A model generated the notes under the pieces. The model was given only the letters and a program-made list of their open reading frames with translations. It was not told the DNA's origin and ran no database searches. A stretch of 31,734 nucleotides of DNA from Planctomycetaceae bacterium. GTDB taxonomy: Bacteria; Planctomycetota; Planctomycetia; Pirellulales; Pirellulaceae. Shown piece by piece: positions 1-9,010 of the stretch (position 1 is the stretch's first letter; each line of letters begins with the position of its first letter). Both the position numbers and the translations under genes were made by a program. Location: NCBI GenBank assembly GCA_005773145.1, contig SXHS01000057.1, positions 1 to 31,734 on the forward strand, given 5' to 3'.

Positions 1-74
1 AGAGGAAGGCGAGTTCTTGAGGAAAGCACATCGAGAGGAAGAGGTGTTGTGCAATGCCCAGTGGTACCGAGGTG

Positions 75-1511
75 TCAGGCCAGAATCTCGCGCAACACCT
101 TGCCGTGGACGTCGGTGAGCCGGAAGTCGCGGCCGGCGTAGCGGTAGGTGAGTTTCTCGTGATTGAGCCCCAGTAGGTGGAGAATCGTCGCGTGTAAATC
201 GTGGATACTGGTGGGCTTTTCTACCGCCTTAAATCCAAAATCGTCGGTCGCTCCGTAGGTCGTTCCGCCACGAATACCGCCGCCGGCCAGCCAGACGCTG
301 AATCCATAGTGATTGTGATCCCGTCCCAGGCCGCTCTGGCCATTCCCGTGTAATTCGACCGTCGGCGTCCGGCCGAACTCGCCCCCCCAGATGACGAGCG
401 TGTCGTCAAATAGGCCGCGCTGTTTCAAGTCCGTTAACAAGGCCGCGATGGGTTGATCAATTTCCCCCGCGGTCCTGCGATGCGATTCCTCGATCTTGTT
501 ATGATGATCCCAGGGCTGGCCCGCGCCGTGCCAGAGCTGCACGTAACGCACTCCACGTTCTAGCAAGCGTCGTGCGATCAAGGTCTGGCGTCCATGCACG
601 GTTTCGCCATACATGGCCTGGCTGGCCGCGGTCTCGCGAGACAGATCAAATGCCTCGGCGGCCTCCAACTGCATACGAAACGCGAGTTCAAACGTGGCAA
701 TACGCGCATCCAATCGGGTATCCAACCGCGTGTCGCGATGCTCTGAATTGAAACGCAACAGCAAATCGAGTTGACGCCGCTGGGCGTCGGTTGTCACATG
801 GGGGTGCTGGATGTTCTCAATCAGTTTATTCAGCTCCGTGTGTTTCGTATCCAGGTGCGTTCCTTGATAGACCCCCGGCAAGAAAGCCGCCTGCCAATTC
901 TCGGCGTCCTTGACCGGCAATCCATCGGGACACATCGCAACGTAACCGGGCAGGTTCTCGTTTTCGGTCCCCAGACCATACAAAACCCAGGATCCGACAC
1001 TGGGGCGGGGCTGCACGTTATCCCCGCAGTTCATGAGCATCAGGGATGGTTCGTGGTTGGGTACACTTGCGTACATCGAACGAATCACGGCCAGGTCGTC
1101 CGCATGCTGAGCCATTTTGGAGAATAGTTCGCTGATCTCCAAGCCGCTCTGTCCATAGCGTTGAAAGGAAAACGGGGACGGAAACGCAGCTCCCGTTTTC
1201 CTCTCTGTCCGCAGGGTCTCGGGAATGGTCTGCCCGGCGTATTTCGTCAACATGGGCTTGGGATCAAAGGTGTCGACTTGCGACGGACCGCCGTTCAAGA
1301 AGAAATGCACCACGCGCTTGACCCGTGCCGGGAAGTGCGATGGCCGTAGCGCAAGCGGCCGGAGGGTCAACGCATTGGCCGAACTCGTCTCGATATCTGC
1401 CAGCAAGCCCGCCAATCCAAGGGTTCCCAACCCCATGCCCGAGCGCGTGAGCATCTCCCGCCGCGTTAGATTCGACAGAGTTTCACGTCGACCAACCGAT
1501 TCCTGGTTCAT
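75..1511 (-). CDS. DUF1501 family protein, Tat-exported
   Basis: A 478-residue DUF1501 protein, a family in the alkaline phosphatase/sulfatase-like superfamily that is greatly expanded in planctomycetes; its substrate is unknown. The N-terminus has a twin-arginine signal (TRREML, Arg18-Arg19, then a Gly/Leu-rich stretch to about residue 40), so export in folded form is likely. Family motifs are visible at NGGPSQVDTFDPKP (about 73-86), WGGEFGRTP (about 375-383) and GRDHN shortly after. The ATG at 1511 is chosen because an AGGA ribosome site lies about 11 bases upstream and the Tat signal follows at the right distance; a TTG at 1589 would add 26 residues with no signal-like character. It follows the cytochrome protein gene with a 74-base gap, the usual PSD1-DUF1501 pairing, so the two are probably cotranscribed. 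Family assignment is firm; function is not known. Confidence 0.93.
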   Translation of the reverse strand: MNQESVGRRETLSNLTRREMLTRSGMGLGTLGLAGLLADIETSSANALTLRPLALRPSHFPARVKRVVHFFLNGGPSQVDTFDPKPMLTKYAGQTIPETLRTERKTGAAFPSPFSFQRYGQSGLEISELFSKMAQHADDLAVIRSMYASVPNHEPSLMLMNCGDNVQPRPSVGSWVLYGLGTENENLPGYVAMCPDGLPVKDAENWQAAFLPGVYQGTHLDTKHTELNKLIENIQHPHVTTDAQRRQLDLLLRFNSEHRDTRLDTRLDARIATFELAFRMQLEAAEAFDLSRETAASQAMYGETVHGRQTLIARRLLERGVRYVQLWHGAGQPWDHHNKIEESHRRTAGEIDQPIAALLTDLKQRGLFDDTLVIWGGEFGRTPTVELHGNGQSGLGRDHNHYGFSVWLAGGGIRGGTTYGATDDFGFKAVEKPTSIHDLHATILHLLGLNHEKLTYRYAGRDFRLTDVHGKVLREILA

Positions 1512-1585
1512 GGTTGAAGGATTCCTGTATTGGTCTTGATCATGAGGACGACACCACGCGTTGGGTGGCGGTCTCGCTCCCCGAC

Positions 1586-4528
1586 TCAATCCAAAAATGC
1601 AAATTCATTTCCCGACAATAGCACGTGTGCCAGTTGTGACCAGGGCTCTAATTGCTCAGCCAACGGTTCCGCAGGTCCCGTGGGTTTGCTGGTTGAATGG
1701 AGTGCCATCGCTTCTTCCGTAGCCTTCCGAACCATTTCCAACGAGGCATTAAGTTGCGCAGGCGTGGCCGCACGCTGATACACGGCCGCAAACATCTTCT
1801 GTACACGCTCTTCAGGTGCCGTAATACGGGCCGTTCGCGCTGACAACTGCCTGGCACGTTCTAGCACCCATGGGTCATTGAGGAAGAACAAGGCCTGCTG
1901 TGGGACACTGGTCTGATTGCGCTGCGGCACATGCAGGTCGGGATTCGCAAAATCGAACACGCGCAGGGTGCTGGGGAGAAACTGCCGGTCGATCGTTCCG
2001 TACAGCGACCGTCGCCGGTAGACTGTGCTAAACAGATCATCAGCTTTCCCCCCCACACGGAGATCCAACTCCCCGCTCGCTCGCAGCGAATTGTCCCTCA
2101 ATTCCTCAAAGGCGAGCCGCCGGGCCGGCATTCGCCACAAAAAACGACTATCCGGGTCGACCTTGAGGGCGTGAGCACGTGCCGTGGAATCCTCCGGGCC
2201 CTGCGCGCCGCGTCGGTAGGTGGCCGACAGCACGATCAATCGATGAAGTGATTTGACATGCCAGCCATCGGCGATGAAGCGGCGAGCCAGCCAATCCAAC
2301 AAGTCCGGATGGCTGGGCGCTTCCGCCCGTATCCCAAAATCGCTGGGCGTGCGCACCAATCCGGCACCAAAATGGTGCAACCAGATGCGATTGACCATCA
2401 CGCGTGCCGTCAAAGGGTTGTCGGGATCAACGATGGCTTCTGCCAGATCGAGTCGCCCACTGCCGCGCAGTTCTGGCCCAGGCTGCATCCGCGCGAGAAA
2501 CTCAGGCAGTTGTCGCGGCGCCCAATCGCCCGGTGTCGCCGAGTTGCCACGGCGAAAAACACGTGCGGCACGAATAGAGGGTCGATCCACCAGACGCAAC
2601 GCAATCGGTACCGCGGGGGGCGACTTATTCAAGAAGCGATCCACTTCGCCCTGTAGTTTCCACAGTTCCTCGGTATGCCTGGTCGGATACAAGAACTCGG
2701 TATCGGCCAAAGATTCGTCCGGAATCACACACGGCGACTGCGGCCCATACAGCACCTGTCGAAGTTCTTCGTCGGCCGAATTGGCGAGCCGTGTGGGGGG
2801 GGGCTGTTGCGCGGCCAACGCCCGTTTCTGTTCCGCGTTCCACTGTTGCTCGATGTCGGCCAAGAGTCTTCCATAGCATTCCGCCACGTCCTGCATGGAC
2901 TTGGGTGCAGTGGCAAACAATGGCATCACAAGTGGATGGATCTCGCCCGCGGGTCGTTCGCGCAGGGCGCGCGTCACATCTTCCGACCGCATGGCAAAGT
3001 CCGCCTTGGCAATCGAAGCGTAGGCATGCCAGGGGACAAAGATTGGATCCTGTTGCTGACCGGCCCGTTCCAAGTAAAGAAACCAACGCCGCACGACGGC
3101 TGGGAGCAGATCCTCTTCGCCCAGAATCTGACTAAAGGCCTCATCGGGATAATTTTCTAGTTCCAATTGTGCCTTGAGGTAGTCGGCCACTCGCTGACGC
3201 ACGCGTCCCGTGCTCTCCTCACGACGCTGCCGTTGTGCGTCCAAGAACGCGGCCTCGAGTTTGTGTAACTCGTCGCGAAAACCGGCCGTCGCATGAGAAT
3301 CCGACGAGAGGTCGGTCAACGGCAACCGTTGCTCGGCACAGTTCTGGAATACGCCATACAGGGCATAGTAATCACGGATGCTGATCGGATCATATTTGTG
3401 ATCATGACAGCGGGCACAGCCCACGGTCATGCCCATGGTGCCGCGCGTCACGACGTCAATCCGATCATCGATAATATCGTGCATGACCCCCAGAAACCGC
3501 CGGCCCAGTGTCAGAAAGCCCATGGCCGCCGCGGCCGATGGATCTTCGGGGGCCACTTGATCGGCCGCTAGTTGCAGCAGCAAAAATCGATGATAGGGAA
3601 GATCTTCATTCAGTGCCCGAACCACCCAGTCCCGATACGCCCAGGCATGGATCCAAAACCGTTCCTCGCGCGCGTAGACGTAGCCCTTCGAGTCGGAATA
3701 GCGGGCGACATCCAACCAATGTCGCCCCCATTGCTCACCGTAGGCGGGAGAGGCCAGAACTCGATCCACCAATCGTTCATAGGCCTGTGGATCCTCGTCC
3801 GCCGCAAAGGCTTCAACCTCCTCGGCCGTTGGCAAGAGGCCTGTCAGGTCAAGCGTTAGTCGACGAATCAGCTCGCGTCGGCTCGCCTCAGCGCCTGGCG
3901 TGATGCCGGCTTGGTCGAGTCGTGCTGCGACAAACCGATCGATCGCATTTTGAGCAGCGTCCGTTGGGCCTGTCGACGCCGGTACGGTCGGCAGAGCCAG
4001 CGGTTGAAAGGCCCAGTGGTCCTTGGGGTTGGGACGTTGTGCCGTGGCACTGGCGGGCGCAGGCCAGGGCGCACCCAACTCAATCCAATGTTGCAGCGCG
4101 GCAATCTGATCTGGGGAAATCGACTCGTCCGGCGGCATCTGCAATTCGCCCTCGCGCCGTACGGCTGCTAAAAGTCGGCTCTCTCCTGGCGAGCCCGGGA
4201 CAACGGCGGGTCCGGAGTCCCCCCCCTGCAACATGGCCTCGCGCGAATCCAATCGCAAGCTGCCCCACTGTTTCTCAGGACCATGGCAGGAAATACACGC
4301 GGACGCCAGAATGGGATGTATCTGGCGTTCGAATAATTCGTGACTTTCCGTGTCGGTCGGGGACTCCGCACGTCCCATGGAACACAGAACCGCGACGATG
4401 ATGCACGGATACGATGCGAACCGAGTCCAGGAGGCCCCATCACAGCACAGTGCCGCAATGCGTTTCAGCGTGCTCCTGCCGCTCCCTGATGCCACGATCG
4501 TATTCTTCAAGAGCGTCATTTGATCCAT
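1586..4528 (-). CDS. PSD1/PSCyt1 cytochrome c-like protein with DUF1549 and DUF1553 domains
   Basis: About 980 residues. After a poorly defined N-terminal membrane or signal segment (about residues 40-52) comes a planctomycete cytochrome (PSCyt1) domain with the heme-binding sequence CISCH (about 78-82) and a downstream MPPDES that could supply the axial Met. DUF1549 follows, including the second family motif CARCHDHKYDPI, then the C-terminal DUF1553 domain with MVNRIWLHHFG and PSDFG. The enzymatic role of this family is undetermined; c-type heme attachment implies an extracytoplasmic location. The start is uncertain: ATGs at 4528 and 4519 are both possible and neither has a clear Shine-Dalgarno; the TTG at 4561 seems less likely. 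It lies 56 bases after the TerB-like gene and 74 bases before the DUF1501 gene, all on the same strand. Confidence 0.9.
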   Translation of the reverse strand: MDQMTLLKNTIVASGSGRSTLKRIAALCCDGASWTRFASYPCIIVAVLCSMGRAESPTDTESHELFERQIHPILASACISCHGPEKQWGSLRLDSREAMLQGGDSGPAVVPGSPGESRLLAAVRREGELQMPPDESISPDQIAALQHWIELGAPWPAPASATAQRPNPKDHWAFQPLALPTVPASTGPTDAAQNAIDRFVAARLDQAGITPGAEASRRELIRRLTLDLTGLLPTAEEVEAFAADEDPQAYERLVDRVLASPAYGEQWGRHWLDVARYSDSKGYVYAREERFWIHAWAYRDWVVRALNEDLPYHRFLLLQLAADQVAPEDPSAAAAMGFLTLGRRFLGVMHDIIDDRIDVVTRGTMGMTVGCARCHDHKYDPISIRDYYALYGVFQNCAEQRLPLTDLSSDSHATAGFRDELHKLEAAFLDAQRQRREESTGRVRQRVADYLKAQLELENYPDEAFSQILGEEDLLPAVVRRWFLYLERAGQQQDPIFVPWHAYASIAKADFAMRSEDVTRALRERPAGEIHPLVMPLFATAPKSMQDVAECYGRLLADIEQQWNAEQKRALAAQQPPPTRLANSADEELRQVLYGPQSPCVIPDESLADTEFLYPTRHTEELWKLQGEVDRFLNKSPPAVPIALRLVDRPSIRAARVFRRGNSATPGDWAPRQLPEFLARMQPGPELRGSGRLDLAEAIVDPDNPLTARVMVNRIWLHHFGAGLVRTPSDFGIRAEAPSHPDLLDWLARRFIADGWHVKSLHRLIVLSATYRRGAQGPEDSTARAHALKVDPDSRFLWRMPARRLAFEELRDNSLRASGELDLRVGGKADDLFSTVYRRRSLYGTIDRQFLPSTLRVFDFANPDLHVPQRNQTSVPQQALFFLNDPWVLERARQLSARTARITAPEERVQKMFAAVYQRAATPAQLNASLEMVRKATEEAMALHSTSKPTGPAEPLAEQLEPWSQLAHVLLSGNEFAFLD

Positions 4529-4584
4529 ACGAGTGGCTGACAATAAAGTAAGAGGTGACAACCAATTCTTGCTGGCTCGTCAGC

Positions 4585-5322
4585 CTAGCCGATCCCCAAC
4601 CGCTGGTGAATCCGCTCACAGATTTCAGGGGACAGGCGCAGGCCCTGGGCTAGCTCCTTGAGGTAGCGCACCTCGCGCTGCGTGTCCAGATCGATCGCCA
4701 TCAAGGAGAGGGAATAAACCTGCTGCTCCATGCCGAGTGGTACAGACCAGGCAAATTCTCGGACATCGAGCGGCCTCGTGAATTCCTCCCGGAGAAATTG
4801 TACGACTTCCGGAGTCGTTTGATCCATGTGCTGCAGAATCTTCTGCTGCTCGGCTTCGTCAATCTGGCCGTCGGATTTGGCGGCGTTCACCATGGACCGA
4901 ATCAGAACCAGGCACTGCTCGTCACTTGGCGCATCGGTCTGGTGGGGAACGCTGCGGGGGAGCGAGTCCATGGGCCGCTCGATCGGGCGTTCCGCCGGCA
5001 GAGAAGGTCTCTCGCGTCTCACCGGCTCGCCCCGCGGATTCATGGGACGGGAGCTTGGCCGTTCTGGCGCTTCCACCTGACGCTGCGCATTGCGATCACG
5101 TGCCACGTTGAGCAAGTCCTCCAACGATCGGGCCTGCTGCTCAATGCCGGCCTGATCCAGGTCCGACGGGGCTCCGGGTGCGGAGGAACGGCGCGACCGC
5201 GGCTCCTCACGGGGCGCAGGTTTCGTTTGGCCGCGGAGGATATCCTGCAGAATGTCCGCCCCCCGTCCCGAGCCACCCGATTTGTGCCCCAAGAGTCCGC
5301 CCAGGATATCGACTAGATCCAT
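4585..5322 (-). CDS. TerB/DUF533-like protein with disordered linker
   Basis: A 245-residue protein in three parts. The N-terminal 20 residues (MDLVDILGGLLGHKSG) form a short hydrophobic helix of the kind seen in DUF533/YebE proteins. Residues about 25-130 are Arg/Pro/Ser-rich and look disordered. The C-terminal 110 residues (from about 135: LIRSMVNAAKSDGQIDEAE, with an acidic DGQIDEAE loop) match the all-helical TerB/DUF533 fold, which can bind metal through such acidic residues. No enzymatic activity can be assigned. The ATG start is supported by GAAGGA six bases upstream, and a sigma70-like promoter is visible about 115 bases further up. It could be read together with the PSD1 gene downstream, although the 56-base gap does not prove it. 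Confidence 0.72.
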   Translation of the reverse strand: MDLVDILGGLLGHKSGGSGRGADILQDILRGQTKPAPREEPRSRRSSAPGAPSDLDQAGIEQQARSLEDLLNVARDRNAQRQVEAPERPSSRPMNPRGEPVRRERPSLPAERPIERPMDSLPRSVPHQTDAPSDEQCLVLIRSMVNAAKSDGQIDEAEQQKILQHMDQTTPEVVQFLREEFTRPLDVREFAWSVPLGMEQQVYSLSLMAIDLDTQREVRYLKELAQGLRLSPEICERIHQRLGIG

Positions 5323-5443
5323 TGGAGATCCTTCCGAAAAATCGCCTACGGTTTGGGAATTATCGCTTTTGGAACCGTCGTGTCGGGGGAGTTCGACGAG
5401 GAGCCTGCCGAAGCACTAGGCCGGACGACGGCACCTGGCTCCC

Positions 5444-5472
5444 AGTATAACAGAACGGGTTGGGGCCGACAA
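5444..5472 (-). promoter_or_regulatory. Probable sigma70 promoter for the TerB/DUF533-like gene
   Basis: On the minus strand, TTGTCG (5472-5467) is followed after 17 bases by TATACT (5449-5444). The match is four of six plus five of six with ideal spacing. The predicted leader before the ATG at 5322 is about 115 bases. Seen by eye only. Confidence 0.5.
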
Positions 5473-5543
5473 ATCGCACGTGCGCGTGGCCCCGTTCCGC
5501 CCATGGCCGGGCTTAGGCCCGAGCTAATACGATGGCCAGCCCT

Positions 5544-5574
5544 TCGTTTACCGCCCAGCCGAAGGCGCCGGCGG
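5544..5574 (+). repeat. 31-bp REP-like repeat, copy 1
   Basis: The sequence begins TCGTTTACCGCCCAGCCG and ends GGCGCCGGCGG. The same 31 bases recur at 14422-14452, 18871-18901 and, inverted, 18925-18955, differing only at the base before AGGCGCC, and a shortened copy lies at 18844-18864. All copies are intergenic. Here it sits between the two divergent promoters. Confidence 0.8.
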
Positions 5575-5632
5575 CGATGGTAGGGTGGTGTGATGGCCAG
5601 CGTGTCAGGCTATTCTCCCCCAACGGGCTCGT

Positions 5633-5661
5633 TTGCCCCCGCACGAAAACGCGAGTAGAAT
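5633..5661 (+). promoter_or_regulatory. Probable sigma70 promoter for the metalloprotease gene
   Basis: TTGCCC (5633-5638) is separated by 17 bases from TAGAAT (5656-5661). This predicts a transcription start near 5668 and a leader of roughly 109 bases before the ATG at 5777. Confidence 0.45.
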
Positions 5662-5776
5662 AAAGGCGACTGGACGGCAATGGCGGATATCATCCGCGTC
5701 CCGCCTGTGATTGCCGCGATCTCGAAATTTCCTTGATCCAAAGGCTCGATTTTTCTGCCCCTAGGGAGACCGTCCG

Positions 5777-8623
5777 ATGTTACGTTGTCGCTGGCTGCAT
5801 GGCATGATGGGTCTGGTTGGGCTGACTGTTCTTCAGGCATGGGTGATCCCGTCGGCCTTAGGGGCCGAGGATGTGACCGCTGCGGGGGCACCGCCGGCGG
5901 CGGCCAACGGCGGAGCCAGCGCATCATCGACCAAGCCTGAATCCAAGTTTCCGGAATGGAGCAAAGTCACGGAAGGGGCGGAGAAAATGGAGGGACTGTT
6001 CACCCTCTACTTCAACGAAAAAGAACAAAAGCTGCTGATGGAGATTAGACCCGATCAGCAGAAACAGGAATTGATCCTCCCCATCTCAATTGCTCGCGGT
6101 GCGGGGCGGATGTTCTTGGGCGGAGGGACGCTCAATTTTGGCGACCAATGGGTCGTCAGCTTTCAACGTAAGGCCGACCGCGTCTTAGTCGTGCGGCACA
6201 ACGTGAAGGTTCGTGCTCAGAGTGGTTCCCCACAGGCCGACTCACTGAAAGTTTCCTATTCGGATAGCGTCATCGCGGCCATCCCGATTCGTTCCGAGCA
6301 GGGCGCGTCCGTGCTGGTCGACTTGGCGGATCTTCTGATGACCGACTTGCCCGGCATGGGCATCATGCCCGACCGCAATCGCAGCACTTGGCTCAAGCCC
6401 AAGGTATTTCCAGAGAATGTGGAGTTGGAAGTCAGTATCGTGTTCAACATGCGTAACGATTTCTTTTCCTACTTCTTCGGTGGTGACAGTGTACCCGACC
6501 CACGCGGCGCGCAGATCGTGATGCATTACGGCCTGTCGAAACTCCCCAGTGGCAGCTATAAACCTCGCATGGCGGACGATCGTGTAGGACATTTCTTGAG
6601 CAGTGTTGATGATTTCTCAACGGACGTGAGTGATTCGCCGCGGCAACGCTACATCACACGTTGGAATCTCGAGAAGAGCAAGCCGGGTGCCGAGAAATCA
6701 CCGCCGGCCAAACCAGTTGTTTTCTGGATCGAGAAGACGGTACCGCGAGAATATCGACCGTACGTACGGGCTGGCATCCTCGAATGGAACAAGGCCTTTG
6801 AGAAAATTGGGTTCATTGAAGCGATTGAAGTCCGTGATCAATCGGAACTCGACCAATTCGACCCTGAAGATATTCGCTTCAACACGTTCCGCTGGATTAC
6901 GACATCGGCCGGATTCGCCATGGGACCATCGCGGACCAATCCTCGGACCGGCGAGATCCTGGATGCCGATATTGTTTTTGATGAGGGAATGATTCGTCAT
7001 TGGCGCGGTGAGTTCGTTCGCACGCGAGGCATTCCCGAAGCGCTGACACTGGCCCATCTGGATCAGCGGCAGGCTTTGTTCAAGTTGTTTACCCCCAATC
7101 TCTTGGAGTTTGCTGGCCGAGAGGCGGAATACAATCGGCTGATGACCGACTACCAAACCGCGCTGAAGGACCACCAGGGCACGATTGCGTCCCAGGTAAC
7201 CCCACTCGCCGTTCGGGACCGCCCACTTTGCGGCTGCGAGTCCTGCATGATGGGGCAAGGCATGCAACGGCAAATCGGATTGATGGCGGCGGTCATGGCC
7301 GCGCAAGGCATGATCGAACCCGGTGGGAAAGTGCCGGAGGAATTCATCGGTCAGGCGATCAAGGAAGTTGTGATGCACGAAGTGGGACACACCCTGGGCC
7401 TGCGACATAATTTCAAGTCCAGCACCTTCATCAGCCTCCGCGATGCCAACAATCCCGAGATCACCCGCAAGAAGGGGTTGACCGGGTCTGTCATGGACTA
7501 CGCACCGGCTAACTTCGCTCCCAAGGGGGATAAACAAGGGGACTACTTCTCGGACACCATCGGCCCCTATGACTATTGGGCGATCGAGTACGCCTACAAG
7601 CCGGTTAGCGGCGACGAAAAGGAGGAACTGGCGAAAATCGCGGCCCGTTCGTCCAGTGAGGATCTCACCTTCGGTACCGATGAGGACCTATGGTTGAATC
7701 CCGATCCTCGGATCAATGCCTTCGATCTGGGCGATCCGCTCGAATACTCCCAACAGCGTGTCCGACTCATGAAGGAGTCCATGGACCAGCTCGCGGAGCG
7801 GGTGGTTACTAAAGGAGAAGGCTGGCAGCGGGCTCGGCAAGCTTTTGCCATGATGCTGGGCGAAGTGGCCTATGCGTCGTATCTCAGCAGTCAGTATATC
7901 GGCGGTCATTACACATCGCGGGCGCACCGTGACGACCCTGATGCCAAGCCCCCGATGGATTTAATTCCGGTCGCCAAACAGCGAGAAGCAATGAAATTTC
8001 TGCGAGACGAAATTCTCTCGGATCAGGCCTTTCGCTTCTCGCCCGAATTATTGCGACGATTGGCTCCGGACCACTTCTACGATCAAGCCATGTTTCTATT
8101 CCGCAGCGGGTACCAATATCCACTCTCGGATACGGTACTCTCCATTCAACGCGTTGTCTTGTCACGATTTTTGGACAGCAGTGTGTTGCGATCGGTCCAA
8201 GATGCACAGCTGCTGGCCGCCGAGGGGCAAGATGTGCTCACCATGTCCGAGATCTTTCAATCGTTGACCGATGCCGTCTGGACGGAGATCCCAAAAATCG
8301 ATCCGGCTGCGGCCGACAAGCCCAAGGTAAGCGTCTCGCCGATGCGCCGAAATCTGCAGAGGGAGCATGTATCGCGACTGTCTCAGATGGTGCTGGGACC
8401 ACGCAATGACTTCAGTTTCTTCGCCTTCTTGTTCTACGATAGTCGCCCCGTGCCGGCCGATGCCAAGGCCCTGGCCCGCCACCACCTAAAACTACTTGCC
8501 ACCCGGCTTGAGGCCGTGAATCAGAAAGCCGATCTGAATGACGACACCCGCGCCCACCTGGAACAAATACAGGTGCAAATCGCCAAGGTCCTCGAAGCCG
8601 ATGTGACCATGAATCAGCCGTAG
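5777..8623 (+). CDS. Exported zinc-dependent metalloprotease (DUF5117/DUF4953-like, metzincin motif)
   Basis: A 948-residue protein with a cleavable signal peptide (about residues 1-30, ending near SALGA). The zinc site HEVGHTLGLRH starts at residue 534: three His ligands, the catalytic Glu and the metzincin glycine. SVMDY follows with its Met at residue 573 and fits the Met-turn. The overall layout (long N-terminal beta-rich region, mid-protein catalytic domain, long C-terminal helical region) matches the large DUF5117/DUF4953 zinc protease group common in Bacteroidetes and planctomycetes. It presumably cleaves proteins or peptides outside the cytoplasm; substrates are unknown. A Cys-rich CGCESCMMGQ segment just before the zinc site may form a disulfide or a metal site. 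The ATG has an AGGGAGA ribosome site at about 5763. It stands alone, divergent from its left neighbour and convergent with its right one. Confidence 0.9.
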   Translation: MLRCRWLHGMMGLVGLTVLQAWVIPSALGAEDVTAAGAPPAAANGGASASSTKPESKFPEWSKVTEGAEKMEGLFTLYFNEKEQKLLMEIRPDQQKQELILPISIARGAGRMFLGGGTLNFGDQWVVSFQRKADRVLVVRHNVKVRAQSGSPQADSLKVSYSDSVIAAIPIRSEQGASVLVDLADLLMTDLPGMGIMPDRNRSTWLKPKVFPENVELEVSIVFNMRNDFFSYFFGGDSVPDPRGAQIVMHYGLSKLPSGSYKPRMADDRVGHFLSSVDDFSTDVSDSPRQRYITRWNLEKSKPGAEKSPPAKPVVFWIEKTVPREYRPYVRAGILEWNKAFEKIGFIEAIEVRDQSELDQFDPEDIRFNTFRWITTSAGFAMGPSRTNPRTGEILDADIVFDEGMIRHWRGEFVRTRGIPEALTLAHLDQRQALFKLFTPNLLEFAGREAEYNRLMTDYQTALKDHQGTIASQVTPLAVRDRPLCGCESCMMGQGMQRQIGLMAAVMAAQGMIEPGGKVPEEFIGQAIKEVVMHEVGHTLGLRHNFKSSTFISLRDANNPEITRKKGLTGSVMDYAPANFAPKGDKQGDYFSDTIGPYDYWAIEYAYKPVSGDEKEELAKIAARSSSEDLTFGTDEDLWLNPDPRINAFDLGDPLEYSQQRVRLMKESMDQLAERVVTKGEGWQRARQAFAMMLGEVAYASYLSSQYIGGHYTSRAHRDDPDAKPPMDLIPVAKQREAMKFLRDEILSDQAFRFSPELLRRLAPDHFYDQAMFLFRSGYQYPLSDTVLSIQRVVLSRFLDSSVLRSVQDAQLLAAEGQDVLTMSEIFQSLTDAVWTEIPKIDPAAADKPKVSVSPMRRNLQREHVSRLSQMVLGPRNDFSFFAFLFYDSRPVPADAKALARHHLKLLATRLEAVNQKADLNDDTRAHLEQIQVQIAKVLEADVTMNQP

Positions 8624-8652
8624 CGATCGGCCACCACACGACTGCGTGCCGC

Positions 8653-9010
8653 ACAGTTTGGGTGCCACGGGCGGCTTGTCCGCCCGTGAATGTGTGCGCG
8701 AATGACGTGCGAAGTTGGGCGGAATGCGCCCCGCAGGGCAACGCCGTGACGGATTTTTTGATGGGAAAAATGGGGTTTTCTCGTTCCCAGGCGGCGCCTT
8801 ACCATCTGTGACGACCAGAAACACGGTTGGCGCCGCGAAACCATCGGGATGCGTCCGCACTCCCGCCGATCGCCGCATAACCCTCAGTTCTCATTTGCGT
8901 GGAATTCACTCGCGTGCGCTTCGTGCTTGTAGTTTTGCTGGTTCCCAGGCAGGAGCCAGGGAACGAACTCACCCCACTTTCCCGACGGAAAGTGCTTCAC
9001 GGCGTTTCCC
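8653..9010 (+). repeat. Nested-palindrome intergenic element, copy 1 (split form)
   Basis: The left part, 8655-8793, matches the reverse complement of 12092-12229 along almost its full length (GGGTGCCACGGGCGG, then GAATGCGCCCCGCAGGGCAA, then CGCCGTGACG). It starts with a 9-bp stem and 5-base loop hairpin at 8666-8688. The right part, about 8939-9008, matches the same family in the opposite orientation: TTCCCAGGC and GCCAGGGAA hairpin arms, ACCCCACTTTCCCG, then TTCACGGCG. Between them, 8800-8938 shows nothing I recognise. Together with the neighbouring bases this accounts for the whole 373-base gap between the convergent genes ending at 8623 and 8997. The hairpins may end transcription but lack a T-run. 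Confidence 0.7.

Larger units (their letters stand above)
5323..5776. other. 454-base divergent intergenic region
   Basis: This gap separates the divergent TerB-like and metalloprotease genes. It holds one candidate promoter for each direction (5444-5472 minus, 5633-5661 plus) and one copy of the 31-bp REP-like repeat (5544-5574). The open frames across it have no plausible ribosome site or protein-like composition, and I see no small RNA gene. Confidence 0.6.

Noticed and set aside
8624..8996. Small genes in the gap between the metalloprotease and the CxxCH protein
   Set aside because: The open frames here are short and lie across repeat sequence matching 12046-12229; no ribosome sites are convincing.
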